Shown: piece by piece, positions 48,882 to 57,021 of the stretch
Numbering within the stretch: the stretch's first letter is position 1
Layout of the letters: every line of letters begins with the position of its first letter
Assembly (NCBI GenBank): GCA_018433835.1
Contig: JAHDQM010000014.1
Coordinates: 62,001 to 126,000 of the forward strand
Length of the DNA stretch: 64,000 nucleotides
Source of the DNA: Methanoculleus sp.
GTDB lineage: Archaea; Halobacteriota; Methanomicrobia; Methanomicrobiales; Methanoculleaceae
Reading direction: 5' to 3'
Translations under genes and position numbers: made by a program
Notes under the pieces: model-generated
Told to the model about the DNA's origin: nothing
The model's input: only the letters and a program-made list of their open reading frames with translations
Database searches by the model: none

Positions 48882-49578
48882 TTATATCTCTCCTTTGCAG
48901 GAAATCGCTTCCCCTCGGATAAACTCATTTTTCCGACAGTTGAGGCTGCTCTGCCTTTCTCCCGATACATTTTTTGCAGAACTACCGGTCAAGCGCGTCG
49001 ATCTAAAGATTCCAGCTCTGATCGTCTGTAGCCTTTTTCTGGTTGAGATCGTCGGCAATTACGATACGATCACCGCGTACACCAGAACGCTGGAGCTCAC
49101 CGACCCGTCCGCGCACCCGATCATATACGTGGGCCTGTTTGCAACGGCTCTCTCACCGTTCCTGGCATGGGTATCTTACTCGGCAGTCTTCTACGGGGTA
49201 TCATACCTGTACAAAGGCCGGGGTACGTTTCTCAGGACGCTGGCCAATGTAGGATACGGATGCGTGCCCCTGATCGTCGGGGCCCTCCTCCATCTAGCCC
49301 TCCTCCAGCTCATCTCCCTGCCGGTGCAGGACTATTTCATCCCCTCTCGTGTGGCGGCGCATGCAGCTGCCGTAGCGCTGATCGATGCTGGAGTTGCGAT
49401 TCCGGTTCTTCTCTGGTGCGGGTTCCTCTGGACAGCAGGTATGCGGCACGCACGAAGCCTCTCCACTCGCCAGGCACTGGTGACGGTCTTTGTTCCCGTG
49501 GGGCTGGCAATCGGTGCGAAGATCGTATTGCTTCTGTGGAAACTGGTATCGGCCAGAGTGTATACAGGAGTATTGTGA
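48868..49578 (+). CDS. Yip1-domain-like membrane protein
   Basis: A protein of 236 residues with five membrane helices, a short soluble N-terminus and the sequence LCLSPDTFFAELPVKRVDLKIPALI before the first helix, a pattern common in archaeal Yip1/YIF1-domain proteins. Further hydrophobic segments are YVGLFATALSPFLAWVSYSA, GCVPLIVGALLHLALLQL, AVALIDAGVAIPVLLWCGFL and FVPVGLAIGAKIVLLLW. The ATG at 48868 lies inside the end of the preceding gene (14-base overlap); a longer frame from 48823 is less likely. Role unknown, possibly membrane organisation. Confidence 0.75.
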   Translation: MKISDYISPLQEIASPRINSFFRQLRLLCLSPDTFFAELPVKRVDLKIPALIVCSLFLVEIVGNYDTITAYTRTLELTDPSAHPIIYVGLFATALSPFLAWVSYSAVFYGVSYLYKGRGTFLRTLANVGYGCVPLIVGALLHLALLQLISLPVQDYFIPSRVAAHAAAVALIDAGVAIPVLLWCGFLWTAGMRHARSLSTRQALVTVFVPVGLAIGAKIVLLLWKLVSARVYTGVL

Positions 49579-49619
49579 ATATGAAGTTGTCCCAAAACGC
49601 TATTGCCGGGAGAGGGACA

Positions 49620-49800
49620 TCCTTTCGCACCTATCGGTGCTTATGCACCCGCCGTTTCGCCGGGTGCACCTCCCCGGACCCTCGCTCGAAACTCTTCAAG
49701 TTTCTCAAACTCCTGTCGTACCGACAGTCGTTCCCCGAGTGGCGATATGCGACGTCCCGGCAGGAACGGAGTTTGAGCACAGGAGGTGCGAAGGTGCGAT
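49620..49800. repeat. Hairpin array, copy D (two orientations)
   Basis: Non-coding. The left part is the array family on the minus strand: GCACC-GATA-GGTGC in reverse (49627-49640), then GCACCC...GGGTGC (49644-49668 region) and GAAACT...AGTTTC (49689-49706). The right part is in plus orientation: CTGTCG-TAC-CGACAG (49713-49727) and a GGCAGGAACGGAG segment with a GCAC-AGGA-GGTGC relative (about 49776-49789). The two halves therefore face each other. Confidence 0.65.
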
Positions 49801-49921
49801 ACCCAATGGAAAGCCATTTCACCCTTCTTGCTCAGAATACGGCTCTAATGGTAGATACCTGGGAAGTAAAGGCTCCGGTTAGGGTATACCGAAGGTTCGG
49901 AGATCTTTTTGGGACGAACTC

Positions 49922-50044
49922 TATGACAAGATCCGGTATGACCCTGAAGACGATATGTATCGTCCTGCTGCTGCTCGCGTGCGCTCTCCCGCCATGCCGA
50001 GCGGTGCCCGGAAAACGGCCGATGCGAGAAAGATCGAACTTTTG
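49922..50044 (+). pseudogene. Signal-peptide remnant
   Basis: The frame from the ATG at 49922 encodes a signal peptide very like that of the gene at 51205 (MTLKTICIVLLLLACALPPC against MNQKTICIIILLIVCIPPAA) and stops after 40 residues. Its end runs into duplicated block R1. This looks like the 5' end of a lost exported-protein gene. Confidence 0.55.
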
Positions 50045-50119
50045 AGCCCCTTCCCCGTCTGCCCCCGGTGATCGCGATTCCCGAGCACTACGGTTCACCG
50101 GACGCGCACCTGACGATGC
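49992..50119. repeat. Duplicated non-coding block R1, copy 2
   Basis: Partner of 44218-44345, with the perfect 25-base match at 50091-50115. A few bases downstream two hairpins follow: an imperfect AGGACGCTCC-CTAA stem (about 50126-50149) and ATCC-TGA-GGAT (about 50149-50160), of the same style as the arrays. Confidence 0.75.
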
Positions 50120-50174
50120 TCGAAGGACGCTCCCTAAGGAGCATCCTGATCCTGAGGATTCACGCCCCCCCGGG

Positions 50175-50291
50175 GTGACCCTTGAAGATACGCTCGGCGA
50201 AATCTGGTCGAGCGTGGTGGCGCTGATCCTCTATCCCGTCGTCTTCTTTGCCGCCGCATACACGCGGTTCATGCGGACGGATATCCGATGA
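50175..50291 (+). pseudogene. C-terminal remnant of an ABC-type membrane permease
   Basis: 38 codons and a stop, with one hydrophobic helix (SSVVALILYPVVFFAAAYTR) and a basic end (MRTDIR). This is the usual last helix and tail of an ABC-2-type permease. No upstream coding sequence is present, so it is a truncated remnant. A functional small protein is not excluded but has no visible ribosome binding site. Confidence 0.5.
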
Positions 50292-50532
50292 TAGACGGGC
50301 GCGCACTTTCGCTCCCGGGGAGGGGCTGCATTGGAGGCAGGCCGATTATTTCGCCGGGTTTCGATATTCGGGGAAGGTATGCAGGGTTCTTACCGGAGTA
50401 TGCACTCATACCCACGATCCGGGGATCGAGGTATATTTCAACTGGAAATCGGCCGTACTGCCGGGAGATGGAACAACAAGGGCGTATCAGGAGAATGCAA
50501 CGGCCCGGGTACAGCCGCGACAGTTCGATGTT

Positions 50533-50656
50533 TGTCACAGAAAAGGTATATGGGAGAACGTTGACGCCTTGATCGGTGACACCGTGTACGGTATCCCACG
50601 GGGGCCGGGAACCCCGATTGCCGTCGTATCCCGGCCCCCAAAAGCGTGCCCGGAGG
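50533..50656 (+). promoter_or_regulatory. Leader element, copy 2
   Basis: Partner of 14971-15100 with identical ends (50533-50551 and 50644-50656). Between them lies a perfect 11-bp inverted repeat, GGGGGCCGGGA at 50600-50610 and its reverse complement at 50629-50639, plus CGGTG-A-CACCG (about 50574-50584). Pairing positions correspond to those of copy 1 while the sequence differs. It lies about 130 bases before the gene at 50786. Confidence 0.6.
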
Positions 50657-50721
50657 GCAATAGGGCTGTTGGCTGCCATAGGGGATAGCCGTTGCGGTTC
50701 CGTGTTCCTCCAGGCACTGTT

Positions 50722-50790
50722 GCGAAATTTCGAGTGACATAGTATTGCAATGGGAAGGAAATGTGCCGAGCAGAATAGTGATGTGATGCC
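50722..50790 (+). promoter_or_regulatory. Duplicated upstream block R2, copy 2
   Basis: Aligns with 44586-44655 and ends at the ATG at 50786. It supports that ATG, not the upstream 50750, as the true start of the following gene. Confidence 0.6.
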
Positions 50791-51184
50791 AATTGGTTCT
50801 TGTGGTCCCGTTCAGGACGTTAAATTGAATGCGTCGGCAAAGATTAATTCTGCAGACTTGTACCAGAGGGGTGACGGTACCCGCTATGTTATAGTAGACT
50901 GGTATGTAAGTGGATGTTTCGATTATAGTCAACAGTTCACGTTCACGAGCTGCGAACTCAGTACAACAATCAAAGTGAGTTGGCCTGGCGGCTCGAGTGA
51001 GATCGTGAAACCTCTCTATACCGATTACTGCATACAGTCCGGTACGGACAATATAGATGTGGCGCCTTCAGCTTCCTCCTATACTGTGGAAGTAAAAGTG
51101 CATGCCGAATGTTGGGTCTGGGTCATCATATGGACAAATATTGGTAGAGAGGATGCTTCTGCTTCCTGTGTGATATACCCATGA
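50786..51184 (+). CDS. Small cysteine-containing hypothetical protein
   Basis: A protein of 132 residues from the ATG at 50786 (MPIGSCGPVQDVKLNASAKI); an in-frame ATG at 50750 lies inside conserved block R2 and is less likely. The sequence is beta-rich (RYVIVDWYVSGCFDYSQQFT, SSYTVEVKVHAECWVWVIIW), suggesting a small beta-sandwich with about six cysteines. There is no signal peptide and no known family. It is more AT-rich than the neighbouring chromosome. The stop overlaps the open frame of the next gene, whose start is 20 bases on. Confidence 0.6.
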   Translation: MPIGSCGPVQDVKLNASAKINSADLYQRGDGTRYVIVDWYVSGCFDYSQQFTFTSCELSTTIKVSWPGGSSEIVKPLYTDYCIQSGTDNIDVAPSASSYTVEVKVHAECWVWVIIWTNIGREDASASCVIYP

Positions 51185-51204
51185 GACGCGCAGGAGAGGT
51201 ATGT

Positions 51205-52386
51205 ATGAACCAAAAAACGATATGCATCATCATCCTGCTGATCGTGTGCATTCCCCCGGCAGCGGCTGCACCCGTTGTTCAACTGACAAACGATTCGGCA
51301 TTCGATGCGTACCCCTTCTGGTCTCCGGACGGTGCCAGGATCGCCTTCGTCTCGTCCGACGGAGTCCACTCCGGCATCCGGGTGATGGAGTGCGACGACG
51401 GCGGCCCGGTGCAGGTGACGGACAACCTTTCGTGGAATCTCTTCACCGAGTTCGATCCCTGGTCGCCGGACGGGAAGAAACTCCTCTTCCTCTCCGGCAC
51501 CGAAGAAGGGCTCGACCTCTGGACGATGAACCCGGACGGGACCAGGAGGATGCGCCTGACCGAAAGCGGCCGCATCCTCCCCGGCCTGACGCTCTCCGGC
51601 TACGGGGCGGACTGGAGCGCCGATGGGAGGCGGATCGTCTATACCTCCTGCCTCTTCGACAACTCGGCGGTCTGGAAGACCCTCCTGGCGCCCGCTGCAG
51701 AAGGGCCGCCTGCGGTGAACCTCTCGGCAATCCGGAAGGATGCCGATATCCGGATCATGGACGCGGACGGCGGCAACAAGAAGCAGCTGACGACCGATGG
51801 GGATGCGCGCCTGCCCCTGTGGCAGCCGCACGGGGATCGGATCGCATACCTCTCGGAAAGGTCGGGAAACGGAGAGATCTGGACGATGCAGAGCGATGGA
51901 ACGGGCAAGAGACAGGTGACGTTCAGCGACGGGAACGTCTCCGGGTATTCCTGGTCCCCGGACGGCACCAGGATCGCCTACGTCGTCGCGGCACCGCCCG
52001 GAACACAGCCGGAGTTCTCTCTTTGGGTTATCAATAGCGACGGATCGGGTTCGGAGCAATTGACAACAGGAAACCGGGACAAATCACCGGTCTGGTCGCC
52101 GGACGGTGCCGGGATCGCCTTCCGGTCGGAGTCGCGGAACCAGGCGCTCTGGGTGATGGAGAGCGACGGCTCCGGCCTCGCATCCCTTGGCCCCGATAAC
52201 CCGGCATTCATGATGCAGCAATGGTCTCCCAACGGCAAGGCGATCGTCGTGAGCGATGGAAACGACCTGTATGCAATCCCGCTCGAAGACCCGGCGGCAC
52301 CCGCATCGCCGGGATTTGGGGTAGCTGCTGCAGCGGGTGCGCTGCTTCTCACGGCATGTCTGCTCAGGCTGAAAAAGCAGGAGTGA
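51205..52386 (+). CDS. Exported TolB-like PD40 beta-propeller with PGF-CTERM anchor
   Basis: A protein of 393 residues. A signal peptide (KTICIIILLIVCIPPAAAA) is followed by six or seven PD40 repeats of the kind FWSPDGARIAFVSSDG and WSPDGTRIAYV, forming a beta-propeller like TolB's. The C-terminus has SPGFGVAAAAGALLLTACLL plus a basic RLKKQE tail. This matches the archaeal PGF-CTERM sorting signal, cut by archaeosortase and linked to lipid. The start is fixed by AGGAGAGGT just before the ATG at 51205. The protein should be displayed at the cell surface. Its ligand is unknown. Confidence 0.85.
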   Translation: MNQKTICIIILLIVCIPPAAAAPVVQLTNDSAFDAYPFWSPDGARIAFVSSDGVHSGIRVMECDDGGPVQVTDNLSWNLFTEFDPWSPDGKKLLFLSGTEEGLDLWTMNPDGTRRMRLTESGRILPGLTLSGYGADWSADGRRIVYTSCLFDNSAVWKTLLAPAAEGPPAVNLSAIRKDADIRIMDADGGNKKQLTTDGDARLPLWQPHGDRIAYLSERSGNGEIWTMQSDGTGKRQVTFSDGNVSGYSWSPDGTRIAYVVAAPPGTQPEFSLWVINSDGSGSEQLTTGNRDKSPVWSPDGAGIAFRSESRNQALWVMESDGSGLASLGPDNPAFMMQQWSPNGKAIVVSDGNDLYAIPLEDPAAPASPGFGVAAAAGALLLTACLLRLKKQE

Positions 52387-52529
52387 GTGAAAAGTGGGAA
52401 CGTGCCGCATGCAGACGGTTACCGGTGGCGTGATGGAGCGCGACGCGTTAACGGGCTGCGCATCTGACGACGCTCGAGCTCCGTTTCTGCCGAAACGTCG
52501 CTTATCGCCATCCGCCGTCTTCACGCCGC

Positions 52530-55500
52530 TCACTCTTTCTCCCGTGCTCCCCGCAGCGCTTTCACGTCCTTCACGGTCACCACGCGGACTGCGCCACCCT
52601 GGACTTCGCCTCCGGCATCGCCCATCCGGTCCTCGATCCAGCCCTCCATCTCCAGGTACGCCGCCCGCAGCCCTTCGAGAACATCCGGGTTGGCATCCCA
52701 GAGACCGCGCTCGTGCGCCTCAAGCAGCCGCCTCCCGATCTCTTCCAGCGCCCAGGGGTTCTCGTCCTCAAAGAACCGCCGCATCTCCGGATCCAGGACG
52801 AATGTGCGGGCGATATCGTCGAAGATCCGGTCGTCCACCTCCTGTGTCGTTGCCTCCCAGCCGTAGACGGTGCCCACCTGCCGCGAGATATCCCCGGCAC
52901 CCTTGTAGCCGTGCCGCTTCATCCCCTCGATCCACTGCGGGTTGAGAAGCCTCGCCCTGACAACGCGCCGCACCTCCTCGGCAAGTGTCCTGACCTCCAC
53001 CCTGTCCCGGTCACGCGTATCGCCGTAGTAGGCAGGCACGTCCCGGTTCGAGAGTGCCCGCGCCGCCCCGGTCAGCCCGCCGTGCGTCCCGAAGTAGCAG
53101 CAGCACCCGAGGAGGTCGTACTCGTCGGTCACCGTCTTGTTGAAAGTGAGGTCGACGGCGGCAAGTTGCGCGGAGAAGGTCTCAGGAGACTCTTCACCGA
53201 AACTACCCCGTCCGTAGGCATAACTGTTCCACCTGACAAAAACCTCTGCAAGGTCCGCATCCTCCTTCCAGGCCGATGCATAGACCGCCAGGCTGACGCC
53301 GTTGCCGTAAGTTCCCGGCCTGCTTCCGAAGATACGGGCCGTACCGCGCCCCTGCAGGGCGTGCTTCCGTATAAAGTTCATCTCAGGCGGTTCGTCCAGT
53401 GTGGCGACTTCCCGGATAGCGTCGTCCAGAAGTTCAATGGAGGTGTAAAAACAATCCCGGAGAATCCCGCTCATCCTGACGGTGACGTCGATCCTCGGCC
53501 GGCCGAGTTCCTCGATCGGGATCACCCGGTAGGACCTGACCCTGCCGTCCGTCCAGACCGGCTCGACCCCGATGAGGGAGAAGGTCTGGGAGAGCTGCTC
53601 GCCGTCGGCCCACATGATATCGGACGCCATCCAGTACATGCCGATATTCTCCGGAACCCGTCCATGCTCGTCGACGTACTTCGCAACAACGCTCTCCGCA
53701 AGCCGCATCCCGATCCGCCACGCGGCACGGGTAGGTACCCGGAAAGGGTCGAGCGAGTAAAAGTTCCGCCCGGTGGGGAGCACCTCGGGCTTGCCTCGCG
53801 TGATCAGGCCGGAGGGGCCCGGCGGGATATAACCCCCGGCGAACCCCGAGAGCAGGCTCCCGATCTCGTCGGAGTCGTCTATCCGCGCCTCGATATCGAG
53901 GACGCCAGCCCGGATCGTTTCGAGCGCCTCATGGTCGTGCCGGCGCAGGCGGTCGGAGAGAGCCCGCTCCGCCGCCCGTTCAGGAGTCTCCCCCGCGAGG
54001 ATCGCGGCGATGAGCGCTTTTGCTGCAACTTCGGCATCCCGCAACAGTGCATCGTCCGCAGTCGAAGCGTCGTGCCCCATCATCCGGAGCACCGCGCCCT
54101 TCACTTCTCCATCATACCGCATGACGGCGTGGATGAACTCCACCCGGCGTTCACCCTCCGGCACCTCCCCAAAGATGTGCATCCCCTCGGGGATCCGGGT
54201 GTCGGCGATCCGGGTTATGGCGGTATGGGCGACGCCGACCACCTCCTCAAACGGAGCCCCCTGCTCGTGCATGGCTGCAAACCCGATCTCGTCGGCTATG
54301 CCGGTCTGCTCCAGGAGGTCGACGATGGTGTGCTCGAGCGCGTGCGTCCTTGCCCGGTCGATCTCTTTCGCCCGGTTGTAATCCGCGATCTGCTCTTCGA
54401 GTTCCTTTAACCCCGCATAGAGGTCGCTTGCAACCATCACCGTCTGCATGTGGTCGATCAGAGTTGCGTAACTCCGCCGCTTGGCAAGCGTCCCCTCCGG
54501 CGGGTTGTCGGCGTTGTAGATGTAGAGGTGAGGGATGGTTCCGATGGCGATATCGGGGAAACAGGCATCCGAGGGGGCGACTGATTTGCCGGGGAGGAAC
54601 TCGAGATTTCCGTGCGTGCCGACATGGACGATCACATCCGCACCGAACGTCTCCTCGATGTAGCGGTAGGTCGCAAGGTACTGGTGGGTCGGCGGAACGC
54701 CCGGGTCGTGGAGGATCCGGCAGACCTCTCCGTCGCACCGCGGGCCGGCGCACCCGCGCTTCGGCTGGACGCAGACGATGGCGTTTCCAAAGCGCACCCC
54801 GGTAACGACGATCTTCCCCTCGTAGATCATCGCCGGCGGAACCCCGTTCACCTCTTCGCCCGGCGGCTGTCCCCACGCCTCGCAGATGCGGGTCCTGACT
54901 TCGGGGGGCAGGGTTTCGAACCAGGCGGCATAATCATCAGGTTCTATCAGCGCAAGGGCGCCTCCTCTCCGGACGATCTCCTCTACCGATGTCCAGCGAA
55001 AGTCGCTGACCGCTTTCCGGTTCATGATGGCTTCTATCAGGTCTCTCCCGCTCTCCGGGCATTCGACCGCATATCCCTGGTCGCGCATCGCTCTCAAAAT
55101 TCTGGCGACGCTCTCCAGCGTATCGAGGTGCGCCCCGGCGCCGACCGTCGCCTCGACCGATGCGCAGGGTTTGTTGTGGAGGATGAAGGCCACCCGCCTC
55201 TCTGCGGGAGGGCTTGCCGCAAGGTCGATCCACTTCCCAACCCGGCCGACGAACTTCTCCACCCGCTCGGCGATGGGGACATGCCGCTCGCCCTCGGTGC
55301 CCGCCGGGTCACGGCTTTCCGCCGCGCCGACCGGCAGCATCTCGATCGCGCCCAGGAACTCGGGCAGCGCAACGTACCAGGAGACGTCGCTCCCACGCAT
55401 CCCATCCGTATCGGCCCTCCATTCGGCTTCAGTTCGATGATAGAGGATCAGGGGGTGGAGGACCGGCACGCCGAGATTCTCCAGCGCTTTAATGCAGGCA

Positions 55501-56231
55501 TCGCCGTCACGGGGCGGCGTGAACGTTCGCGCGTCGATGAGCGCAGAGATCCGACCCTTGAAGAAGGTATCTATCACCTCAGGGTCTGACCGTGCCCCGA
55601 TCCCCTGATCCTGGACCCCAAAGCAGAAGACCGGGAGGACGTCGTAATGCTTCTCGAGTTCCCGGATCAGGGCATCTTCGACAGCCAGGTCCCCGTTCAC
55701 CCAGTGCGTCCGGGAGAAGAGGAGCCCGACACGGATGCTGTGCCGGGACGGATACCAGGCGAGGTACACATCGGGGTCGTCGAAGACGGCACCGACGTCC
55801 GGGTGGTAGATCCCTTCCCAGCGGGTCTCGCGCGGCGGGTCGTAGGCGACGTCCATCCCGGCGACCTCGGCCTGAACATAGCGGATCAGATTCCCGATGT
55901 TCTCGGGCCCGCCGTAGAGGAAGTAGGCGCTTACCGTGGAAACGACGGCGAGCGGCACGGTCGAGGCCGACCATGAAGCATCGGTGTAGCCGAACGGTAT
56001 GACCGGAACGCCCTCCCCGAGACCACCCAGGATCTCGTCCCAGACCGGGTCGTGCGACGGGTGGATCAGGACGACGTCCGCTCCGTTGCACGACTCGATG
56101 CATCGCCTCCGTTTCTCCGGATCGTCCTTCAGTTCATGTACCTGCCACGCGGCAAGAGCGATCCCCGCCTCCCGCGCTGCACCCGAAAACTGCAGCAGTT
56201 CGCTGCCCCAGGCCACTATGGTTACTTTCAT
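52530..56231 (-). CDS. cobN: CobN-type cobaltochelatase large subunit
   Basis: A protein of 1233 residues of the CobN/BchH (magnesium/cobalt chelatase H) family, which binds the corrin or porphyrin ring during metal insertion. Typical stretches are VHVGTHGNLEFLPGKSVAPS (about residue 540), QPKRGCAGPRCDGEVC, PTGRNFYSLDPFRVPTRAAW and RIFGSRPGTYGNGVSL. Length is in the family range. The gene is the last of an operon with an ABC uptake system. With the AAA+/VWA protein at 41494 it could form a cobaltochelatase. In archaea that use the early-cobalt pathway the exact role of CobN is debated. The start overlaps the ATPase stop (ATGA). Confidence 0.92.
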   Translation of the reverse strand: MKVTIVAWGSELLQFSGAAREAGIALAAWQVHELKDDPEKRRRCIESCNGADVVLIHPSHDPVWDEILGGLGEGVPVIPFGYTDASWSASTVPLAVVSTVSAYFLYGGPENIGNLIRYVQAEVAGMDVAYDPPRETRWEGIYHPDVGAVFDDPDVYLAWYPSRHSIRVGLLFSRTHWVNGDLAVEDALIRELEKHYDVLPVFCFGVQDQGIGARSDPEVIDTFFKGRISALIDARTFTPPRDGDACIKALENLGVPVLHPLILYHRTEAEWRADTDGMRGSDVSWYVALPEFLGAIEMLPVGAAESRDPAGTEGERHVPIAERVEKFVGRVGKWIDLAASPPAERRVAFILHNKPCASVEATVGAGAHLDTLESVARILRAMRDQGYAVECPESGRDLIEAIMNRKAVSDFRWTSVEEIVRRGGALALIEPDDYAAWFETLPPEVRTRICEAWGQPPGEEVNGVPPAMIYEGKIVVTGVRFGNAIVCVQPKRGCAGPRCDGEVCRILHDPGVPPTHQYLATYRYIEETFGADVIVHVGTHGNLEFLPGKSVAPSDACFPDIAIGTIPHLYIYNADNPPEGTLAKRRSYATLIDHMQTVMVASDLYAGLKELEEQIADYNRAKEIDRARTHALEHTIVDLLEQTGIADEIGFAAMHEQGAPFEEVVGVAHTAITRIADTRIPEGMHIFGEVPEGERRVEFIHAVMRYDGEVKGAVLRMMGHDASTADDALLRDAEVAAKALIAAILAGETPERAAERALSDRLRRHDHEALETIRAGVLDIEARIDDSDEIGSLLSGFAGGYIPPGPSGLITRGKPEVLPTGRNFYSLDPFRVPTRAAWRIGMRLAESVVAKYVDEHGRVPENIGMYWMASDIMWADGEQLSQTFSLIGVEPVWTDGRVRSYRVIPIEELGRPRIDVTVRMSGILRDCFYTSIELLDDAIREVATLDEPPEMNFIRKHALQGRGTARIFGSRPGTYGNGVSLAVYASAWKEDADLAEVFVRWNSYAYGRGSFGEESPETFSAQLAAVDLTFNKTVTDEYDLLGCCCYFGTHGGLTGAARALSNRDVPAYYGDTRDRDRVEVRTLAEEVRRVVRARLLNPQWIEGMKRHGYKGAGDISRQVGTVYGWEATTQEVDDRIFDDIARTFVLDPEMRRFFEDENPWALEEIGRRLLEAHERGLWDANPDVLEGLRAAYLEMEGWIEDRMGDAGGEVQGGAVRVVTVKDVKALRGAREKE

Positions 56232-57007
56232 TCGATCTCCACCAGATCATCATTGTTCGACGGACGGAGAGGAACCACGTACGGCACGCCCATTTCGTCC
56301 TTCACGGACGCCTCGATGCCATATGCTGCACGTACCATCCTCCCGGTAAGGAGAGAGGGCGGCGTCCCCCGGCCGAGCACCCGCCCGTCTTTTAAAATCA
56401 GGAGCAGGTGACAGTAGCGGGCGGCAAGGTTCAGATCGTGGATCGCCGCGACCACCGCAAGCCGGCGCTCTTCCGCGAGCCGGGAGAGGAGGGCCATCAC
56501 CTCGATCTGGCTGCGCACATCAAGCGCACTCGTCGGCTCGTCGAGGAGAAGGATCCGGGCATCCTGCGCGATCGCCCGTGCAATCAGCACCCGCTGCCGC
56601 TCCCCGCCCGAGAGGCGGTCGACCCTGCGGGATGCGAAGCCGCCGATGCCGAGAAGCGAGAGCGCCTCCGAAACCTTCCGTTCATCCTCTTCGGTGACGC
56701 TCCAGCGCAGGTGCGGCCGCCTGCCCATCAGAACGGTCTCAAAGACCGTCGCAGAACCGGAGGTCCCACCGTTCTGCGGGACGTAGGCGATAGTCCGTGA
56801 GATTTCGGGCCGGTTCATCGAGCACAGGTCGCGCCCGTCAAGGCGGATGTCCCCTTCCGGGTCGAGGATCCGGTCCAGGCACCGGAGCAGTGTCGTCTTC
56901 CCTGAGCCGTTCGGTCCGACGAGTCCGATGACTTCCCCCGCATCGAGGGCGAACGAGACATCCGCAAGCACCTGCCGGTCGCGGTAGGAGTACGAGAGCT
57001 CCTGCAC
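56228..57007 (-). CDS. Cobalamin/siderophore-type ABC transporter ATP-binding protein
   Basis: ATPase of a FecCD/BtuCD-type importer; about 259 residues. Motifs are Walker A GPNGSGKTTLLR, signature RLSGGERQRVLIARA, Walker B LLLDEPTSALD and the switch AAIHDLN. No ATG is in a suitable place. I give the GTG at 57007. A CTG at 57025 would restore the usual N-terminal strand (TPLLCVQELSYSY) and has GGAGG at ideal distance, so a non-standard start is quite possible. It lies between the permease and cobN. The substrate is probably cobalamin or a cobalt/iron chelate, judged from cobN. Confidence 0.88.
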   Translation of the reverse strand: MQELSYSYRDRQVLADVSFALDAGEVIGLVGPNGSGKTTLLRCLDRILDPEGDIRLDGRDLCSMNRPEISRTIAYVPQNGGTSGSATVFETVLMGRRPHLRWSVTEEDERKVSEALSLLGIGGFASRRVDRLSGGERQRVLIARAIAQDARILLLDEPTSALDVRSQIEVMALLSRLAEERRLAVVAAIHDLNLAARYCHLLLILKDGRVLGRGTPPSLLTGRMVRAAYGIEASVKDEMGVPYVVPLRPSNNDDLVEIE

Positions 57008-57021
57008 GCAGAGCAGGGGCG

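Noticed and set aside
52713..54410. Plus-strand frame of 565 codons opposite cobN
   Set aside because: Antisense shadow of cobN. Composition follows from complementary codons, and no domain is visible.
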